From: Pseudomonas vanderleydeniana
GTDB lineage: Bacteria > Pseudomonadota > Gammaproteobacteria > Pseudomonadales > Pseudomonadaceae
DNA length: 64,000 bases
NCBI RefSeq assembly: GCF_014268755.2
Contig: NZ_CP077093.1
Span: 4,266,001 to 4,330,000, forward strand
Direction: 5' to 3'
The notes under the pieces were generated by a model. It was not told the DNA's origin and made no database searches. It was given only the letters and a program-made list of their open reading frames with translations. The position numbers and the translations under genes were made by a program. Shown piece by piece: positions 16,540 to 27,316 of the stretch (positions are counted from its first letter, which is position 1; each line of letters opens with the position of its first letter).

Positions 16540-16555
16540 TGGCATAGTGGATGCA
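16540..16555 (+). promoter_or_regulatory. sigma54 promoter of hemerythrin gene
   Basis: TGGCATAGTGGATGCA has GG and GC separated by exactly 10 bases, as in the -24/-12 consensus. Predicted transcription starts about 11 bases further on, some 30 bases before the ATG at 16597. NorR sites lie just upstream. Confidence 0.78.
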
Positions 16556-16596
16556 ATGGCCTGGTCGATCGCTGCACGGACAAATGAGGAAATCCG

Positions 16597-17091
16597 ATGA
16601 GCCTGACCCTGCTGGAACAAAGTTGGCGCGATGAACCGGCGCCCCAACTGATCTCTCACCTGCTGACGCGCTATCACGCCCGACATCGCGAACAACTGCC
16701 GGAGCTGGTCCGCCTGGCGCGCCGGGTCGAGCAGGTGCATGGCACGCATGCCCATTGCCCCGACGGCCTGGCCGACCTGCTGACCGACATGCAACAGGAG
16801 CTCGAAAGCCACATGTGCAAGGAGGAACATGTGCTCTTCCCGCTGCTGCAACAGGGCTTCGGAGCGCGGGCCGCGCCACCGATCCAGGTGATGCTGTTCG
16901 AGCACGACCAGCATGCCCAGGCCCTGGACAAGCTGCTGGCACTGACCCATGGGTGCACCCCTCCGGTCGACGCCTGTCACACCTGGCGCACCTTGTATGA
17001 CGGACTGCAGGCCTTTCACGACGACCTGGTGCAGCACATCCACCTGGAAAACAACGTACTGTTCGCCAATGCCCTGAACCCTGCCCGCTGA
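16597..17091 (+). CDS. hemerythrin HHE-domain protein (NorA/DnrN-like), short form
   Basis: A 164-residue four-helix protein with the diiron ligand pattern of hemerythrin-like NO-response proteins: H in LLTRYHARH, HMCKEEHVLF, FEHDQHAQ, and FHDDLVQHIHLENNVLF. Relatives (YtfE/ScdA/DnrN/NorA) repair iron-sulfur centres or bind NO. The usual N-terminal DUF542 domain with its cysteine motif is missing, so only the hemerythrin part is encoded. Sigma54 and NorR sites directly upstream point to induction by NO. Confidence 0.87.
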   Translation: MSLTLLEQSWRDEPAPQLISHLLTRYHARHREQLPELVRLARRVEQVHGTHAHCPDGLADLLTDMQQELESHMCKEEHVLFPLLQQGFGARAAPPIQVMLFEHDQHAQALDKLLALTHGCTPPVDACHTWRTLYDGLQAFHDDLVQHIHLENNVLFANALNPAR

Positions 17092-17102
17092 TGTTCCAGG
17101 AA

Positions 17103-17128
17103 CCCTGCCGGCCGAACGCTGGGCAGGG
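17103..17128. terminator. hairpin between convergent genes
   Basis: CCCTGCC (17103-17109) and GGCAGGG (17122-17128) form a 7-bp G/C stem between the convergent hemerythrin gene and CopD-like gene. There is no strong T-tract on either side, so efficient Rho-independent termination is uncertain. Confidence 0.4.
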
Positions 17129-17143
17129 CTCCTCCCACCGGTC

Positions 17144-17581
17144 TCAGCCATGCCACAGGAACATGGCCTTGGCCAGGATCACGATCAACACCATGTGTCC
17201 GAGGATGCTGCGACGAATGCGCAAGGCACGGCAGGGCGTTATGCGTCCGTTTCTCAGCCAGCGGGCCAGCAGCAGGTAATGACCGATGATGCTCAGCGCC
17301 AGCAGGATCTTCAGGCTCAGCAACAGGCCGAACCGGCTGTCCAGGGGGTGCCCCAGTGCGTCGCGGTAGTGCCACGCCATACCGAGACCGGCGCCATACA
17401 ACAGCACCACCACGCCATGCAGCACCTTGCGCGAACGCGCGGCAATCGCCTGGTCCGCCGTCGAGCGGGCCGCATCCGTCAACTGCTGGCGAGCAGGCGG
17501 CCAGATCAGGACTTCGAAGAACAACGTCCCGATAAAGGCAATCGCCGCCAACAGGTGTGTCACCAGCAAATAGGGGTACAT
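17144..17581 (-). CDS. CopD-like small integral membrane protein (nitrosative-stress locus)
   Basis: A 145-residue protein with four predicted membrane helices. Histidines sit in each end helix (YLLVTHLLAAIAFIG at the start, LGHMVLIVILAKAMFLW at the end) and in LSIIGHYLLLA, a pattern that suits a b-type heme protein. It is usually annotated as CopD family; no substrate is established. It lies 31 bases downstream of nnrS on the same strand, so it is probably co-transcribed from the NorR/sigma54 promoter. A paralogue with the same layout lies beyond the other end of the nir cluster at 26774-27217. Confidence 0.75.
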   Translation of the reverse strand: MYPYLLVTHLLAAIAFIGTLFFEVLIWPPARQQLTDAARSTADQAIAARSRKVLHGVVVLLYGAGLGMAWHYRDALGHPLDSRFGLLLSLKILLALSIIGHYLLLARWLRNGRITPCRALRIRRSILGHMVLIVILAKAMFLWHG

Positions 17582-17612
17582 CTGCGCCCTCCCTTGGCCA
17601 TGAGCAGTCCAT

Positions 17613-18803
17613 TCATCCCGGGTGGCCGTCGACCCGGGCCCGCAGCAGCATAGGCCCGTAGCGCCAGGCATACAGCGCGAAGGCCAGGGTCCAGCACAAC
17701 CCGGCCAGCCAGAGTGCCGGCAGCGGGAAAAAAATGATCAGCACGACACGACTCAAGCACGCCAGGTTCAACAACACGAACGCCAGGGTCATACCCGATG
17801 GGGGTTGCAGTGCACGCCCGGTATGCCCGAGGCTGACTCGCGCGATCATCGCCAGGATCAGGCCGCTCATGGCACCGACCGTCAGGCAGTGCACGGCCAG
17901 GCTCGGGTTCAACGCCACGCCGAAATGCCACAGCGCGACGACCAGGCAGGCCAGCGCCAACCAGCCGTAGGCCAGGTGCAACGACCACAACAACGGCACG
18001 CGCCAGAGTGCCCGATCCTGCCAGCGCGCCAAGCGCACCCCATGCCCCGCCGCCAGCATCGCGAACAGCCCGCCGACCCCGCCATTGGGTGACAGCGCCA
18101 ACCCCGAGGCATAAGCCAGCGCCGCCAGTGCCGAGCCCACCAGCAACAGCCAGTCCAACCAGGGCCAGGCGGCAACGCCCTGCGTACGCCCCAGGCCCCG
18201 CTGGGTGAAGAACGGAATGACCCGCCCGCCGATCAGGCCCATCATCGCCGCCACCAGCCAGAGTCCACCCAGTACGCCTTGGCGCTGCCAGCCTTCATGC
18301 CCCTCGGACAGACCGTACAAGGACACCGCGTCGACCCCGGCCAGCAACAGCAGGACCACCACGATCGGGTAGTTGCGCTGCTGTCGCACCGCCCACAACG
18401 TACGCCCCATGACCCCGGCCACCGCCAACGGGAAGGCCAGTTCCAACGGCACCAGCAGCCACCACGGCGCGTTGATCAACCAGGCCAGCCGTGCGCCCAG
18501 CCACAGTAGCGCCAACGCTGCCAGCGGCTTGCCGCACAGTCCGGGGCGACCGGCCCAGGTCTGCACGGCGGTCAGCAGGAAACCGGCGATGATTGCCAGA
18601 CCAAAGCCGAACAACAACTCATGCCGATGCCAGCCCAGCCAACCACCGGCCGGCGTCCAGTCATCGATCGAACCGCCAAGGGCCGCCAGCCACAGCGGTA
18701 TGACCAGCGCCGCCAGCACACAGCCCGCCAGGAAAAATGGCCGGAAGGCCAGCCGGAACAACGGTGTGATCGCCAGCGCCTTGCTGCGCTCAAGCACTTG
18801 CAT
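17613..18803 (-). CDS. nnrS: NnrS family heme-copper membrane protein
   Basis: A 396-residue polytopic membrane protein with about 12 hydrophobic helices and the NnrS hallmarks PLFRLAFRPFFLAG at the N-terminus, GWHRHELLFGFGLAIIAGFLLTA, and IARVSLGHTGR near the C-terminus. NnrS binds heme and copper and protects against NO in denitrifiers. The ATG at 18803 is fixed by AAGGAG 7 bases upstream. A sigma54 promoter and three NorR sites lie upstream on the minus strand. Confidence 0.93.
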   Translation of the reverse strand: MQVLERSKALAITPLFRLAFRPFFLAGCVLAALVIPLWLAALGGSIDDWTPAGGWLGWHRHELLFGFGLAIIAGFLLTAVQTWAGRPGLCGKPLAALALLWLGARLAWLINAPWWLLVPLELAFPLAVAGVMGRTLWAVRQQRNYPIVVVLLLLAGVDAVSLYGLSEGHEGWQRQGVLGGLWLVAAMMGLIGGRVIPFFTQRGLGRTQGVAAWPWLDWLLLVGSALAALAYASGLALSPNGGVGGLFAMLAAGHGVRLARWQDRALWRVPLLWSLHLAYGWLALACLVVALWHFGVALNPSLAVHCLTVGAMSGLILAMIARVSLGHTGRALQPPSGMTLAFVLLNLACLSRVVLIIFFPLPALWLAGLCWTLAFALYAWRYGPMLLRARVDGHPG

Positions 18804-18917
18804 AAAACCACTCCTTCTACCTTGCCGCCGACCTGACACTCATCCGCAAGCAGAGGGTGAATCCAGGTGGCAATCATCGGGCATTCGCGACTGAACACCC
18901 TTGTCACAAATCAACAG

Positions 18918-18933
18918 TGCAAACGGCATGCCC
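18918..18933 (-). promoter_or_regulatory. sigma54 promoter of nnrS
   Basis: On the minus strand the sequence GGGCATGCCGTTTGCA matches the -24/-12 consensus with the required 10-base spacing between GG and GC, including TTTGCA at the -12 end. Predicted transcription begins about 100 bases before the nnrS ATG. Confidence 0.75.
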
Positions 18934-18987
18934 CACCACGCGATGCCGCCAATGCTGGCCGGCCGGGCCCCTGAGCGCGACGACAGA

Positions 18988-19044
18988 GGTCATTTCGACC
19001 CATGGAGGGTTATTTCGACTCGCTTGCCCAGGGTCATTTAGACC
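18988..19044. promoter_or_regulatory. three tandem NorR-binding sites upstream of nnrS
   Basis: GGTCATTTCGACC (18988-19000) and GGTCATTTAGACC (19032-19044) fit GGT-N7-ACC exactly. GGTTATTTCGACT (19008-19020) has one mismatch. The spacing is 20 and 24 bases. They sit about 55-125 bases upstream of the minus-strand sigma54 promoter, a normal enhancer distance. The three-site layout mirrors what is known for NorR-controlled promoters. Confidence 0.77.
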
Positions 19045-19102
19045 CTTCTCGCCTTGAATCCCCAGCCCTGCGACAACCCGCCCCACCACACGGGCAACAA
19101 CC

Positions 19103-19116
19103 TTGATCGCCGTCAA
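19103..19116 (+). promoter_or_regulatory. Dnr/Anr (FNR-type) box of nirS
   Basis: TTGAT-CGCC-GTCAA matches TTGAT-N4-ATCAA with one mismatch. Its centre is 102 bases before the nirS start. A -10-like CATAGC at 19138-19143 sits at the correct distance for a class II (-41.5) promoter. Dnr is the established activator of nirS in Pseudomonas. Confidence 0.72.
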
Positions 19117-19142
19117 ACGGTCCCCGCCCCACCCCGGCATAG

Positions 19143-20894
<1,752 letters not shown>

Positions 20895-20918
20895 GCCTCA
20901 TCAATACAAGGAATCGTC

Positions 20919-21233
20919 ATGAAAAATACGCTGATTTCACTGCTCGTCCTGGGGGCCGCACTGAGTGTCCAGCCCGCTGCCGCCCAGGACGCACAGGCAC
21001 TGTTCAAGAGCAAACCCTGCGGCGCCTGCCATGCCCTCGACAGCAAGCTGGTCGGCCCCTCGCTCAAGGACGTCGCGGCGAAGAATGCCGGCGTGAGCGG
21101 CGCGGTGGACACCCTCGCCGGGCACATCAAGAACGGTACACAGGGTAACTGGGGGCCGATACCCATGCCGGCCAACCCGGTCACCGAGGAAGAAGCGAAG
21201 ACCCTCGCCAGTTGGGTGTTGACGCTCAAGTAG
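20919..21233 (+). CDS. nirM: cytochrome c-551 NirM
   Basis: A 104-residue periplasmic mono-heme cytochrome with a signal peptide, the heme motif CGACH, and the distal methionine in PIPMPANPV. It donates electrons to NirS. It lies 24 bases downstream of nirS. The size and sequence match the Pseudomonas cytochrome c-551 family. Confidence 0.96.
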   Translation: MKNTLISLLVLGAALSVQPAAAQDAQALFKSKPCGACHALDSKLVGPSLKDVAAKNAGVSGAVDTLAGHIKNGTQGNWGPIPMPANPVTEEEAKTLASWVLTLK

Positions 21234-21248
21234 CCACCAGGAGGGCGC

Positions 21249-21575
21249 ATGCAGTTCCACCACCCACTGACGATTGCGACCGCCCTCCTGCTCATGTCCA
21301 TCACTGCGATCGCGGCGCCGGACAGCCGGCGCCAGGCCCAACTCGAACACCTGCTGGCCCAGGACTGCGGTGCCTGCCACGGGTTGCACATGACCGGCGG
21401 ACTCGGCCCCGAGCTGACCCGTACGGCCCTGGCCGGCAAATCCCGTGACGGCCTGGTCGCCACCGTCGCCCTTGGTCGTCCCGGCACGGCAATGCCCGGC
21501 TGGGCACCGCTGCTCAGCGACGAGGACATCCATTGGCTGGTCGATCTACTTCTGAAGGGATATCCCGCACCATGA
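21249..21575 (+). CDS. nirC: c-type cytochrome NirC
   Basis: A 108-residue protein with a signal peptide and one heme motif CGACH, plus the methionine-bearing GTAMPGWAPLL. NirC can donate electrons to NirS and is linked to d1 heme maturation. An AGGAGG site precedes the ATG. The stop overlaps the nirF start (ATGA). Confidence 0.93.
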   Translation: MQFHHPLTIATALLLMSITAIAAPDSRRQAQLEHLLAQDCGACHGLHMTGGLGPELTRTALAGKSRDGLVATVALGRPGTAMPGWAPLLSDEDIHWLVDLLLKGYPAP

Positions 21576-22750
21576 TCCGTTCCATCCTGTTTTCCACCAC
21601 GACCGCCCTGCTGCTGTCCGCCTGCAGCCAGGTTGCCCCGCGAGGGACTGGCGACCTGGGCGTGGTGGTGGAGCGCGCCAGCGGCAGCGTGCAAATCATC
21701 GAAAGCACCCACCAGACCGCACTGGCTCGTGTCGAAGGGCTGGGTGATCTGTCCCATGCCTCGATGGTGTTCTCCCCCGACCAGCGCTACGCCTACGTCT
21801 TCGGCCGGGATGGCGGACTGAGCAGGATCGACCTGCTCGAACGCCGACTCGACCGACGGATCATCCAGGGCGGCAACAGCATCGGTGGCGCCATCAGCCA
21901 GGACGGCAAGCTGATCGCGGTCTCCAACTACGTGCCCGGCGGCGTCAAGGTCTTCGACGCCGCGACCTTGCAGCAGGTCGCCGACATTCCCGCCACACCG
22001 CTGGCCGATGGCAGCAAGCGCTCACGGGTGGTCGGGCTGGTGGATGCCCCCGGGCGACGTTTCGTGTTCAGCCTGTTCGACACCGGCGAGATCTGGAGCG
22101 CCGATTTCAGCCAGGGCCACACACCGCGGATCGAGCGTTACAAGGACATCGGCCAGCAGCCCTACGATGCCCTGGTCACCCCTGACGGTCGTTACTACAT
22201 GGCAGGCCTGTTTGGCGAGGACGGCATGGCCCAGCTCGACCTCTGGCACCCCGAGCGCGGGGTGCGACGGGTGCTCGGCCACTACGGCCGTGGCGAGGAG
22301 AAGCTGCCGGTCTACAAGATGCCACACCTGGAAGGCTGGGCACTGGCCGCCGACCAGGCCTTCGTGCCCGCCGTCGGCCACCACCAGGTGCTGGTCATGG
22401 ACCCGCGTACCTGGCAGCAGACAGCGACCATCGCGGTGGCCGGCCAACCGGTGTTCGTCACCGCACGCCCGGACGGCCGCCAACTGTGGGTCAACTTCGC
22501 CTACCCGGACAACGATCGGGTGCAGGTCATCGACACCGAAACCCATGCCCTGGTTGCCGACCTGCGCCCGGGGCCGGCCGTGCTGCACATGGAGTTCACC
22601 GCCCGCGGCGACCAGTTGTGGCTGTCTGCACGCGACGGTGACCAGGTCCAGGTCTGGGACCCGTACAGCCTCAAGCGCCTGGGCAGCCTGCCGGCCAGCG
22701 CGCCGAGCGGGATCTTCTTCAGCAGCCGCGCGCAAAGGATGGGGTACTGA
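21572..22750 (+). CDS. nirF: d1 heme biosynthesis protein NirF (lipoprotein)
   Basis: A 392-residue beta-propeller protein related to the d1 domain of NirS. The N-terminus is a lipoprotein signal with lipobox LLSAC. NirF is needed for a late step of d1 heme formation in the periplasm. The start ATG overlaps the nirC stop. It is followed one base later by nirD. Confidence 0.94.
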   Translation: MIRSILFSTTTALLLSACSQVAPRGTGDLGVVVERASGSVQIIESTHQTALARVEGLGDLSHASMVFSPDQRYAYVFGRDGGLSRIDLLERRLDRRIIQGGNSIGGAISQDGKLIAVSNYVPGGVKVFDAATLQQVADIPATPLADGSKRSRVVGLVDAPGRRFVFSLFDTGEIWSADFSQGHTPRIERYKDIGQQPYDALVTPDGRYYMAGLFGEDGMAQLDLWHPERGVRRVLGHYGRGEEKLPVYKMPHLEGWALAADQAFVPAVGHHQVLVMDPRTWQQTATIAVAGQPVFVTARPDGRQLWVNFAYPDNDRVQVIDTETHALVADLRPGPAVLHMEFTARGDQLWLSARDGDQVQVWDPYSLKRLGSLPASAPSGIFFSSRAQRMGY

Positions 22751-22751
22751 G

Positions 22752-23210
22752 ATGGACATGGGTTCGCTTGCTCGCCGATTAATGAACCGCTTCCAGCACG
22801 GCATGCCGCTGTGTCCGGAGCCCTACCGGGAAATGGCCAGCACCCTCGGTTGTGATGAGGAACAGTTGCTGGAATGCCTGCGGCACCTGGACCGCAGCGG
22901 CCAGCTATCGCGCATCGGCCCGGTGTTCGAACACAGCCGCGCCGGGGCCAGCACCCTCGCCGCCCTCGCCGTTCCTGTCGAGCGCTTGCAGCAGGTCGCC
23001 GAACGCGTCAGTCAGTACCCCGAGGTCAATCACAACTATGCCCGCGAGCATGCCTACAACCTGTGGTTCGTGCTGACCGGCCCGGATCGCCCGCATCTCG
23101 ACCGGGTGCTCGATGAGCTCCAGCAGGACACCGGTCTGGCGCCCCTGGACCTGCCGATGTTGACTGCCTACCGCATCGACCTCGGTTTCGCCCTGGGAGA
23201 CGCGCCATGA
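22752..23210 (+). CDS. nirD: siroheme decarboxylase subunit NirD
   Basis: A 152-residue Lrp/AsnC-fold protein (HTH-like N-terminus, AsnC-ligand-like C-terminus). With NirL, NirG and NirH it forms the siroheme decarboxylase that makes 12,18-didecarboxysiroheme. The [15 protein letters not shown] segment is the typical decarboxylase motif with active-site histidines. It overlaps nirL by 4 bases. Confidence 0.93.
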   Translation: MDMGSLARRLMNRFQHGMPLCPEPYREMASTLGCDEEQLLECLRHLDRSGQLSRIGPVFEHSRAGASTLAALAVPVERLQQVAERVSQYPEVNHNYAREHAYNLWFVLTGPDRPHLDRVLDELQQDTGLAPLDLPMLTAYRIDLGFALGDAP

Positions 23211-23719
23211 AGCCCGCTCTCAGCCCGGTCCAGGCACTGATGTTACGTCGCCATCTGGAAGCCGGATTACCGTTGGTCTCGCGTCCCTACCGCACCCTCG
23301 CCGAACGGATCGCAGCGGATGAACAACAGGTGCTCGAGCAGATGCAGGCGTGGCAGGCCCAGGGTCTGTTTCGTCGCCTGGGCCTGGTGCTCAATCACCG
23401 TGCCCTGGGCTTTACCGCCAACGCCATGCTGGTACTGGACATCCCGGATGCCCTGGTCGATGAAGTCGGTCGACGCCTGGGCCGGGCCGCCGGTGTGAGT
23501 CTGTGCTACCAACGGCCACGGCGTTTGCCGCAGTGGCGCTACAACCTGTTCTGCATGATTCACGGACGCCAGCGCGAACAGGTCGAAGCGCACATCCAGG
23601 CGTTGCTCGACGAGCAGCAGTTGAGCGACCTGCCCCATCAACTGCTGTTCAGCACTCAGGCCTTCAAGCAGTGCGGGGGGCGATTCACTGCCTCGACACG
23701 AGTGCCGCGCCATGGATGA
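23207..23719 (+). CDS. nirL: siroheme decarboxylase subunit NirL
   Basis: A 170-residue member of the NirDLGH set, of the L/H type: it has [21 protein letters not shown] where the D/G type has HNYxREH. The stop overlaps the start of nirG by 8 bases, indicating translational coupling. Confidence 0.93.
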   Translation: MKPALSPVQALMLRRHLEAGLPLVSRPYRTLAERIAADEQQVLEQMQAWQAQGLFRRLGLVLNHRALGFTANAMLVLDIPDALVDEVGRRLGRAAGVSLCYQRPRRLPQWRYNLFCMIHGRQREQVEAHIQALLDEQQLSDLPHQLLFSTQAFKQCGGRFTASTRVPRHG

Positions 23720-24155
23720 GCTCGATCGCCGCCTGATCAACCGCCTGCAACGGGGCCTGCCGCTGGTGCGCCAACCCTGGCAGGCGTTGGCCGAAGAACT
23801 GGGCAGCCACCGCGCCGAGTTGCTCGAACGCGTCCAGGCGTTGCTCGACAACGGCACCCTCAGCCGCTTCGGCCCGATGTTCGATATCGAACAACTGGGT
23901 GGCGCGTTCACCCTGGCAGCGCTGGCGGTGCCGGAAGAACGCTTCGACACGGTGGCCGAACAACTGCACGCCCTGCCCGCCGTGGCACACAACTATCGAC
24001 GCGAACACGCCTGGAACATGTGGTTCGTCCTTGCCTGCCCGACCCCACAGGCCATCACCGAAACCCTGCAACGGATCGAAAGCCTGACCGGCCTGACGCC
24101 ACTGAACCTGCCCAAGGAGCACACCTACCATGTCGGTCTCTATCTCCCGGTCTGA
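23712..24155 (+). CDS. nirG: siroheme decarboxylase subunit NirG
   Basis: A 147-residue D/G-type subunit with [18 protein letters not shown]. It shares about the same architecture as NirD in this operon. Its 3' end overlaps nirH by 26 bases. Confidence 0.93.
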   Translation: MDELDRRLINRLQRGLPLVRQPWQALAEELGSHRAELLERVQALLDNGTLSRFGPMFDIEQLGGAFTLAALAVPEERFDTVAEQLHALPAVAHNYRREHAWNMWFVLACPTPQAITETLQRIESLTGLTPLNLPKEHTYHVGLYLPV

Positions 24156-24633
24156 CTCGGTCCTGGCCCAACGGCTGGTCGAGCTGACCCAGGCCGGCCT
24201 GCCCCTGCTGGAAGACCCCTGGGCCTGGCTCGCCGAACAGCTTGGACTGAACGTCGACGTCACGCTGGACCTGCTCAGTCGCCTGCAGGCCCAAGGGGCG
24301 ATCCGGCGCATCGCCGCCGTCCCGAATCACTACCGCCTGGGCTATCGCCACAACGGCATGACGGTCTGGGACGTGCAGGATGAGCAGATGCCGCGACTCG
24401 GCGCGCTGATCGGTGCACAGCCCTTCGTCAGTCACTGCTACCGGCGCCCTCGCCAGGATGGCTGGCGCTACAACCTGTTCGCCATGGTCCATGGCCGCAG
24501 CCGCGAGGAGATCGAGCTTTATCGCACGCAACTGCGCGACCTGCTGGGAGATGCCTGTATGGCCGACGAGATGCTGGTGAGCAGCCGCATCCTGAAGAAG
24601 ACCGGCTTGCGGCTACCGCCCGTACAACGCTGA
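24130..24633 (+). CDS. nirH: siroheme decarboxylase subunit NirH
   Basis: A 167-residue L/H-type subunit with CYRRPRQDGWRYNLFAMVHG, completing the four-protein decarboxylase set. The first ATG at 24130 lies inside nirG; no later ATG precedes the conserved region, so the overlap is real. Confidence 0.92.
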   Translation: MSVSISRSDSVLAQRLVELTQAGLPLLEDPWAWLAEQLGLNVDVTLDLLSRLQAQGAIRRIAAVPNHYRLGYRHNGMTVWDVQDEQMPRLGALIGAQPFVSHCYRRPRQDGWRYNLFAMVHGRSREEIELYRTQLRDLLGDACMADEMLVSSRILKKTGLRLPPVQR

Positions 24634-24659
24634 ACACCCGCCGAGCCGAGGAGACCGAC

Positions 24660-25838
24660 ATGTTGAGGATCAGCCAATACCTGCGCGCCCTGGCCGACCA
24701 GGGGGCCGCACCCAGAACCAGCCCACCGGGCAGCCCGCGGCCGCCGGTGGTGATCTGGAATCTGCTGCGCCGCTGCAACCTGACCTGCCGGCACTGCTAT
24801 GCGACCTCTGCCGACAGCGTCTTTCGCGATGAACTGGATACGGCCGCCGCACGCGCGGTGATCGATGACCTGCACCAGGCCGGCGTGAAAGTGCTGATCC
24901 TGTCCGGCGGCGAACCGCTGCTGCGCGACGATCTGTTCGAGCTCAGCGCCCATGCCCGCAGCAAAGGTCTGTTCGTCGCCCTGTCCACCAACGGCACACT
25001 GATCGATGAACACAACATCGGGCAGATCGCCGAGGCCCACTTCGACTATGTCGGGATCAGCATCGATGGCCTGGAGCAGACCCATGATGCGTTTCGCCAG
25101 CTCAAGGGCAGCTTCGCAAGCTCCATGCGGGCGATCCGGCTGTGTCGCGAGCAGGGCATTCGCGTCGGGCTGCGCACCACCCTGACCCAGGCCAATCATG
25201 CGCAACTGCCGCAGCTGCTGGACCTGATGCGCGAGTACGACGTGCAGAAATTCTACCTGTCGCACCTCAACTACAGCGGCCGCGGCAGGCGCAGCCGCCG
25301 CCTCGACGCCCATCTGCAGATGAGCCGCGACGCCATGAACCTGATCTTCGAACGGGCCTGGGAAGACATCCAGCAAGGCCGCGACAGCGACTTCGTCAGC
25401 GGCAACAACGATGCCGACGCCATTCTGCTGCTGCACTGGGTAGGCCGGCGCCTGCCGGAACACTATCAGGTGCTACGCGAGATGCTGCTGGCCTGGGGGG
25501 GCAACGCTTCGGGCAGTGGCATCGCCAACATCGACAACACCGGCGAAGTCCACCCGGATACCTACTGGTGGCAGCACTCGGTGGGCAACGTACGGCACAC
25601 GCCCTTTCGCACCCTCTGGCTGGAGCGGCCCGATGCCCTGCTGCAGCGCCTGCGTGAACACCCACGTCGCATCGGTGGCCGTTGCGGGCAATGCCGCTGG
25701 CTATCGATCTGCAACGGCAATACCCGTACCCGCGCCTGGGCCGAGGGCGACCTCTGGGGCCAGGACCCCGGCTGTCACCTGAGCGATGAAGAGATCGGCC
25801 TTGAGCCCGTGCCGCTCATTCCCTGCGTCATGCACTGA
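24660..25838 (+). CDS. nirJ: radical SAM heme d1 biosynthesis protein NirJ
   Basis: A 392-residue radical SAM enzyme. The SAM cluster motif is CNLTCRHC at about 39-46, and SGGEPLLRDD follows. A SPASM-type C-terminal cysteine cluster is visible as CGQCRWLSIC and a later GQDPGC. NirJ removes propionate side chains from didecarboxysiroheme. A GGAG site precedes the ATG. Confidence 0.95.
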   Translation: MLRISQYLRALADQGAAPRTSPPGSPRPPVVIWNLLRRCNLTCRHCYATSADSVFRDELDTAAARAVIDDLHQAGVKVLILSGGEPLLRDDLFELSAHARSKGLFVALSTNGTLIDEHNIGQIAEAHFDYVGISIDGLEQTHDAFRQLKGSFASSMRAIRLCREQGIRVGLRTTLTQANHAQLPQLLDLMREYDVQKFYLSHLNYSGRGRRSRRLDAHLQMSRDAMNLIFERAWEDIQQGRDSDFVSGNNDADAILLLHWVGRRLPEHYQVLREMLLAWGGNASGSGIANIDNTGEVHPDTYWWQHSVGNVRHTPFRTLWLERPDALLQRLREHPRRIGGRCGQCRWLSICNGNTRTRAWAEGDLWGQDPGCHLSDEEIGLEPVPLIPCVMH

Positions 25839-25907
25839 ACCGTCCACCGGCAAGCCGTCCGACAGAGCACGGCTGCCGGCCAACCTGATGAAGCCCAAGG
25901 ACCCCCC

Positions 25908-26735
25908 ATGCCAGCACCCATTACTCTACCGCCCACGCTCGAGTCGTCATTGCGGCCAGGCGAAGTCGCCCTGGTCGGCGCCGGCCCCGGCGATCCGAGC
26001 CTGCTGACCCTGCGGGCCTGGAGCCTGCTGCAGCAGGCCGATGCGGTGGTGTACGACCGCCTCGTCAGCCACGCGCTGCTGGGCCTGATTCCCCTCACCT
26101 GCGCCCGCCACTACGTCGGCAAGGCCAACGGTTGCCATAGCCTGCCCCAGGAGCAGATCAACGCACTGCTCGCCGAACTTGCCAGCCAAGGGCAACGGGT
26201 GGTGCGCCTCAAGGGTGGCGATCCGTTCATCTTCGGCCGTGGCGCCGAAGAACTCGACTACCTGCTGCAGCGCGGCATCGCCTGCCAGGTGGTGCCCGGC
26301 ATCACCGCGGCTTCCGGCTGCAGTGCGTACGCCGGTATCGCCCTGACCCATCGCGACCTGGCCAATTCGTGCCGTTTCATCACCGGCCACCTGCAAAAAG
26401 ACAGCGCGCTGTCACTCCCTTGGAGCAGCCTGGCCGACGGCAGCCAGACCCTGGTGTTCTACATGGGCCTGTCCAACCTGGACGTCATCGCGCAGCGTCT
26501 GATCGAGGCCGGCTTGCCCGCCCAGACACCGGCGGCGCTGATCAGCAACGGCACCCTGCCCGACCAGCAGGTCGTTCGTGGCAGCTTGCACCAATTGCCC
26601 GAGCTGGCGCGTGACTGCCCACCCGGGATACCGACCCTGACCGTGATCGGCCAGGTGGTCGACCTGTTCGAAGGCCGGCGTCTGGAGTACCCGGCGCGCG
26701 TCCATCCCCGCCAGGCGTGGCAGAATCACCCCTAA
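25908..26735 (+). CDS. nirE: uroporphyrinogen-III C-methyltransferase NirE
   Basis: A 275-residue SUMT-type enzyme that makes precorrin-2 from uroporphyrinogen III with SAM. Motifs are VGAGPGDPSLLTLRAW and KGGDPFIFGRGAEE. It is the dedicated paralogue that feeds d1 heme synthesis. It is the last gene of the operon; nirN, which follows nirE in P. aeruginosa, is not here. Confidence 0.95.
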   Translation: MPAPITLPPTLESSLRPGEVALVGAGPGDPSLLTLRAWSLLQQADAVVYDRLVSHALLGLIPLTCARHYVGKANGCHSLPQEQINALLAELASQGQRVVRLKGGDPFIFGRGAEELDYLLQRGIACQVVPGITAASGCSAYAGIALTHRDLANSCRFITGHLQKDSALSLPWSSLADGSQTLVFYMGLSNLDVIAQRLIEAGLPAQTPAALISNGTLPDQQVVRGSLHQLPELARDCPPGIPTLTVIGQVVDLFEGRRLEYPARVHPRQAWQNHP

Positions 26736-26751
26736 CGCCTCCTGATTATCC

Positions 26752-26774
26752 AGCCGAGGCTGCTGCGCTCGGCT
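26752..26774. terminator. hairpin at end of nir operon
   Basis: AGCCGAG (26752-26758) pairs with CTCGGCT (26768-26774) in the short gap between convergent nirE and the CopD-like gene. The stem is strong but no T-tract follows, so its use as a terminator is uncertain. Confidence 0.4.
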
Positions 26775-27217
26775 CACCAACTCAGGTAGAACATCCACTT
26801 GGCCAGCAGCACGATCAGCACCATGTGCGTGAACACGCTGTAGTGGATGAAGTGCTGGTAGCGGGCGGTCATGCGCTCGCTCCTGAGCAGGAACAGCGCC
26901 ACCAGGAAATGCCCGAGCACGCTGAAGGCCAGCAGTATCTTCAAGCTGAGCAAGGTGCCGAAGGAAGACGCCAGCGGATGCTCGAGGACCGGCAGATAGC
27001 GCAGCCAGACCATGCCCAGTCCCGCGCCGAACAGCACCAGCAGCACTCCCGGCATCAATGCCCGGGCGCGTCGACCGACACCCTGTTCGAGCAGCAGCAT
27101 GACCTTGGCCGGCAGCTGTCGGCGGATGTTCTCCAGAAACAGGACTTCGAAGAACACCGTGCCGATGAAGACCAGCGCGGCAAACAGGTGCAAGGTGAGC
27201 AGCAGCGGGTAGACCAT
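26774..27217 (-). CDS. CopD-like small integral membrane protein, second copy
   Basis: A 147-residue four-helix membrane protein paralogous to the one at 17144-17581. Shared features are LH/TH in helix one with FIGTVFFEVL, a LSLKILLAFSVLGHFL helix, and a closing THMVLIVLLAKWMF helix. The conserved histidines suggest heme binding (inference). The ATG at 27217 is preferred as the start of the first helix. A perfect FNR-type box lies 106 bases upstream, so expression under low oxygen or NO is likely. It marks the distal edge of the denitrification block. Confidence 0.75.
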   Translation of the reverse strand: MVYPLLLTLHLFAALVFIGTVFFEVLFLENIRRQLPAKVMLLLEQGVGRRARALMPGVLLVLFGAGLGMVWLRYLPVLEHPLASSFGTLLSLKILLAFSVLGHFLVALFLLRSERMTARYQHFIHYSVFTHMVLIVLLAKWMFYLSW

Positions 27218-27316
27218 GAATTCCCGGATCTCGACGGCAAGCGCAAGGGAAGTGGTCCGTCGACAAGACGGGCCACCGGCTTTCAGGCAGGCTAGCGCTC
27301 CCACCCGCCTGCGCCG

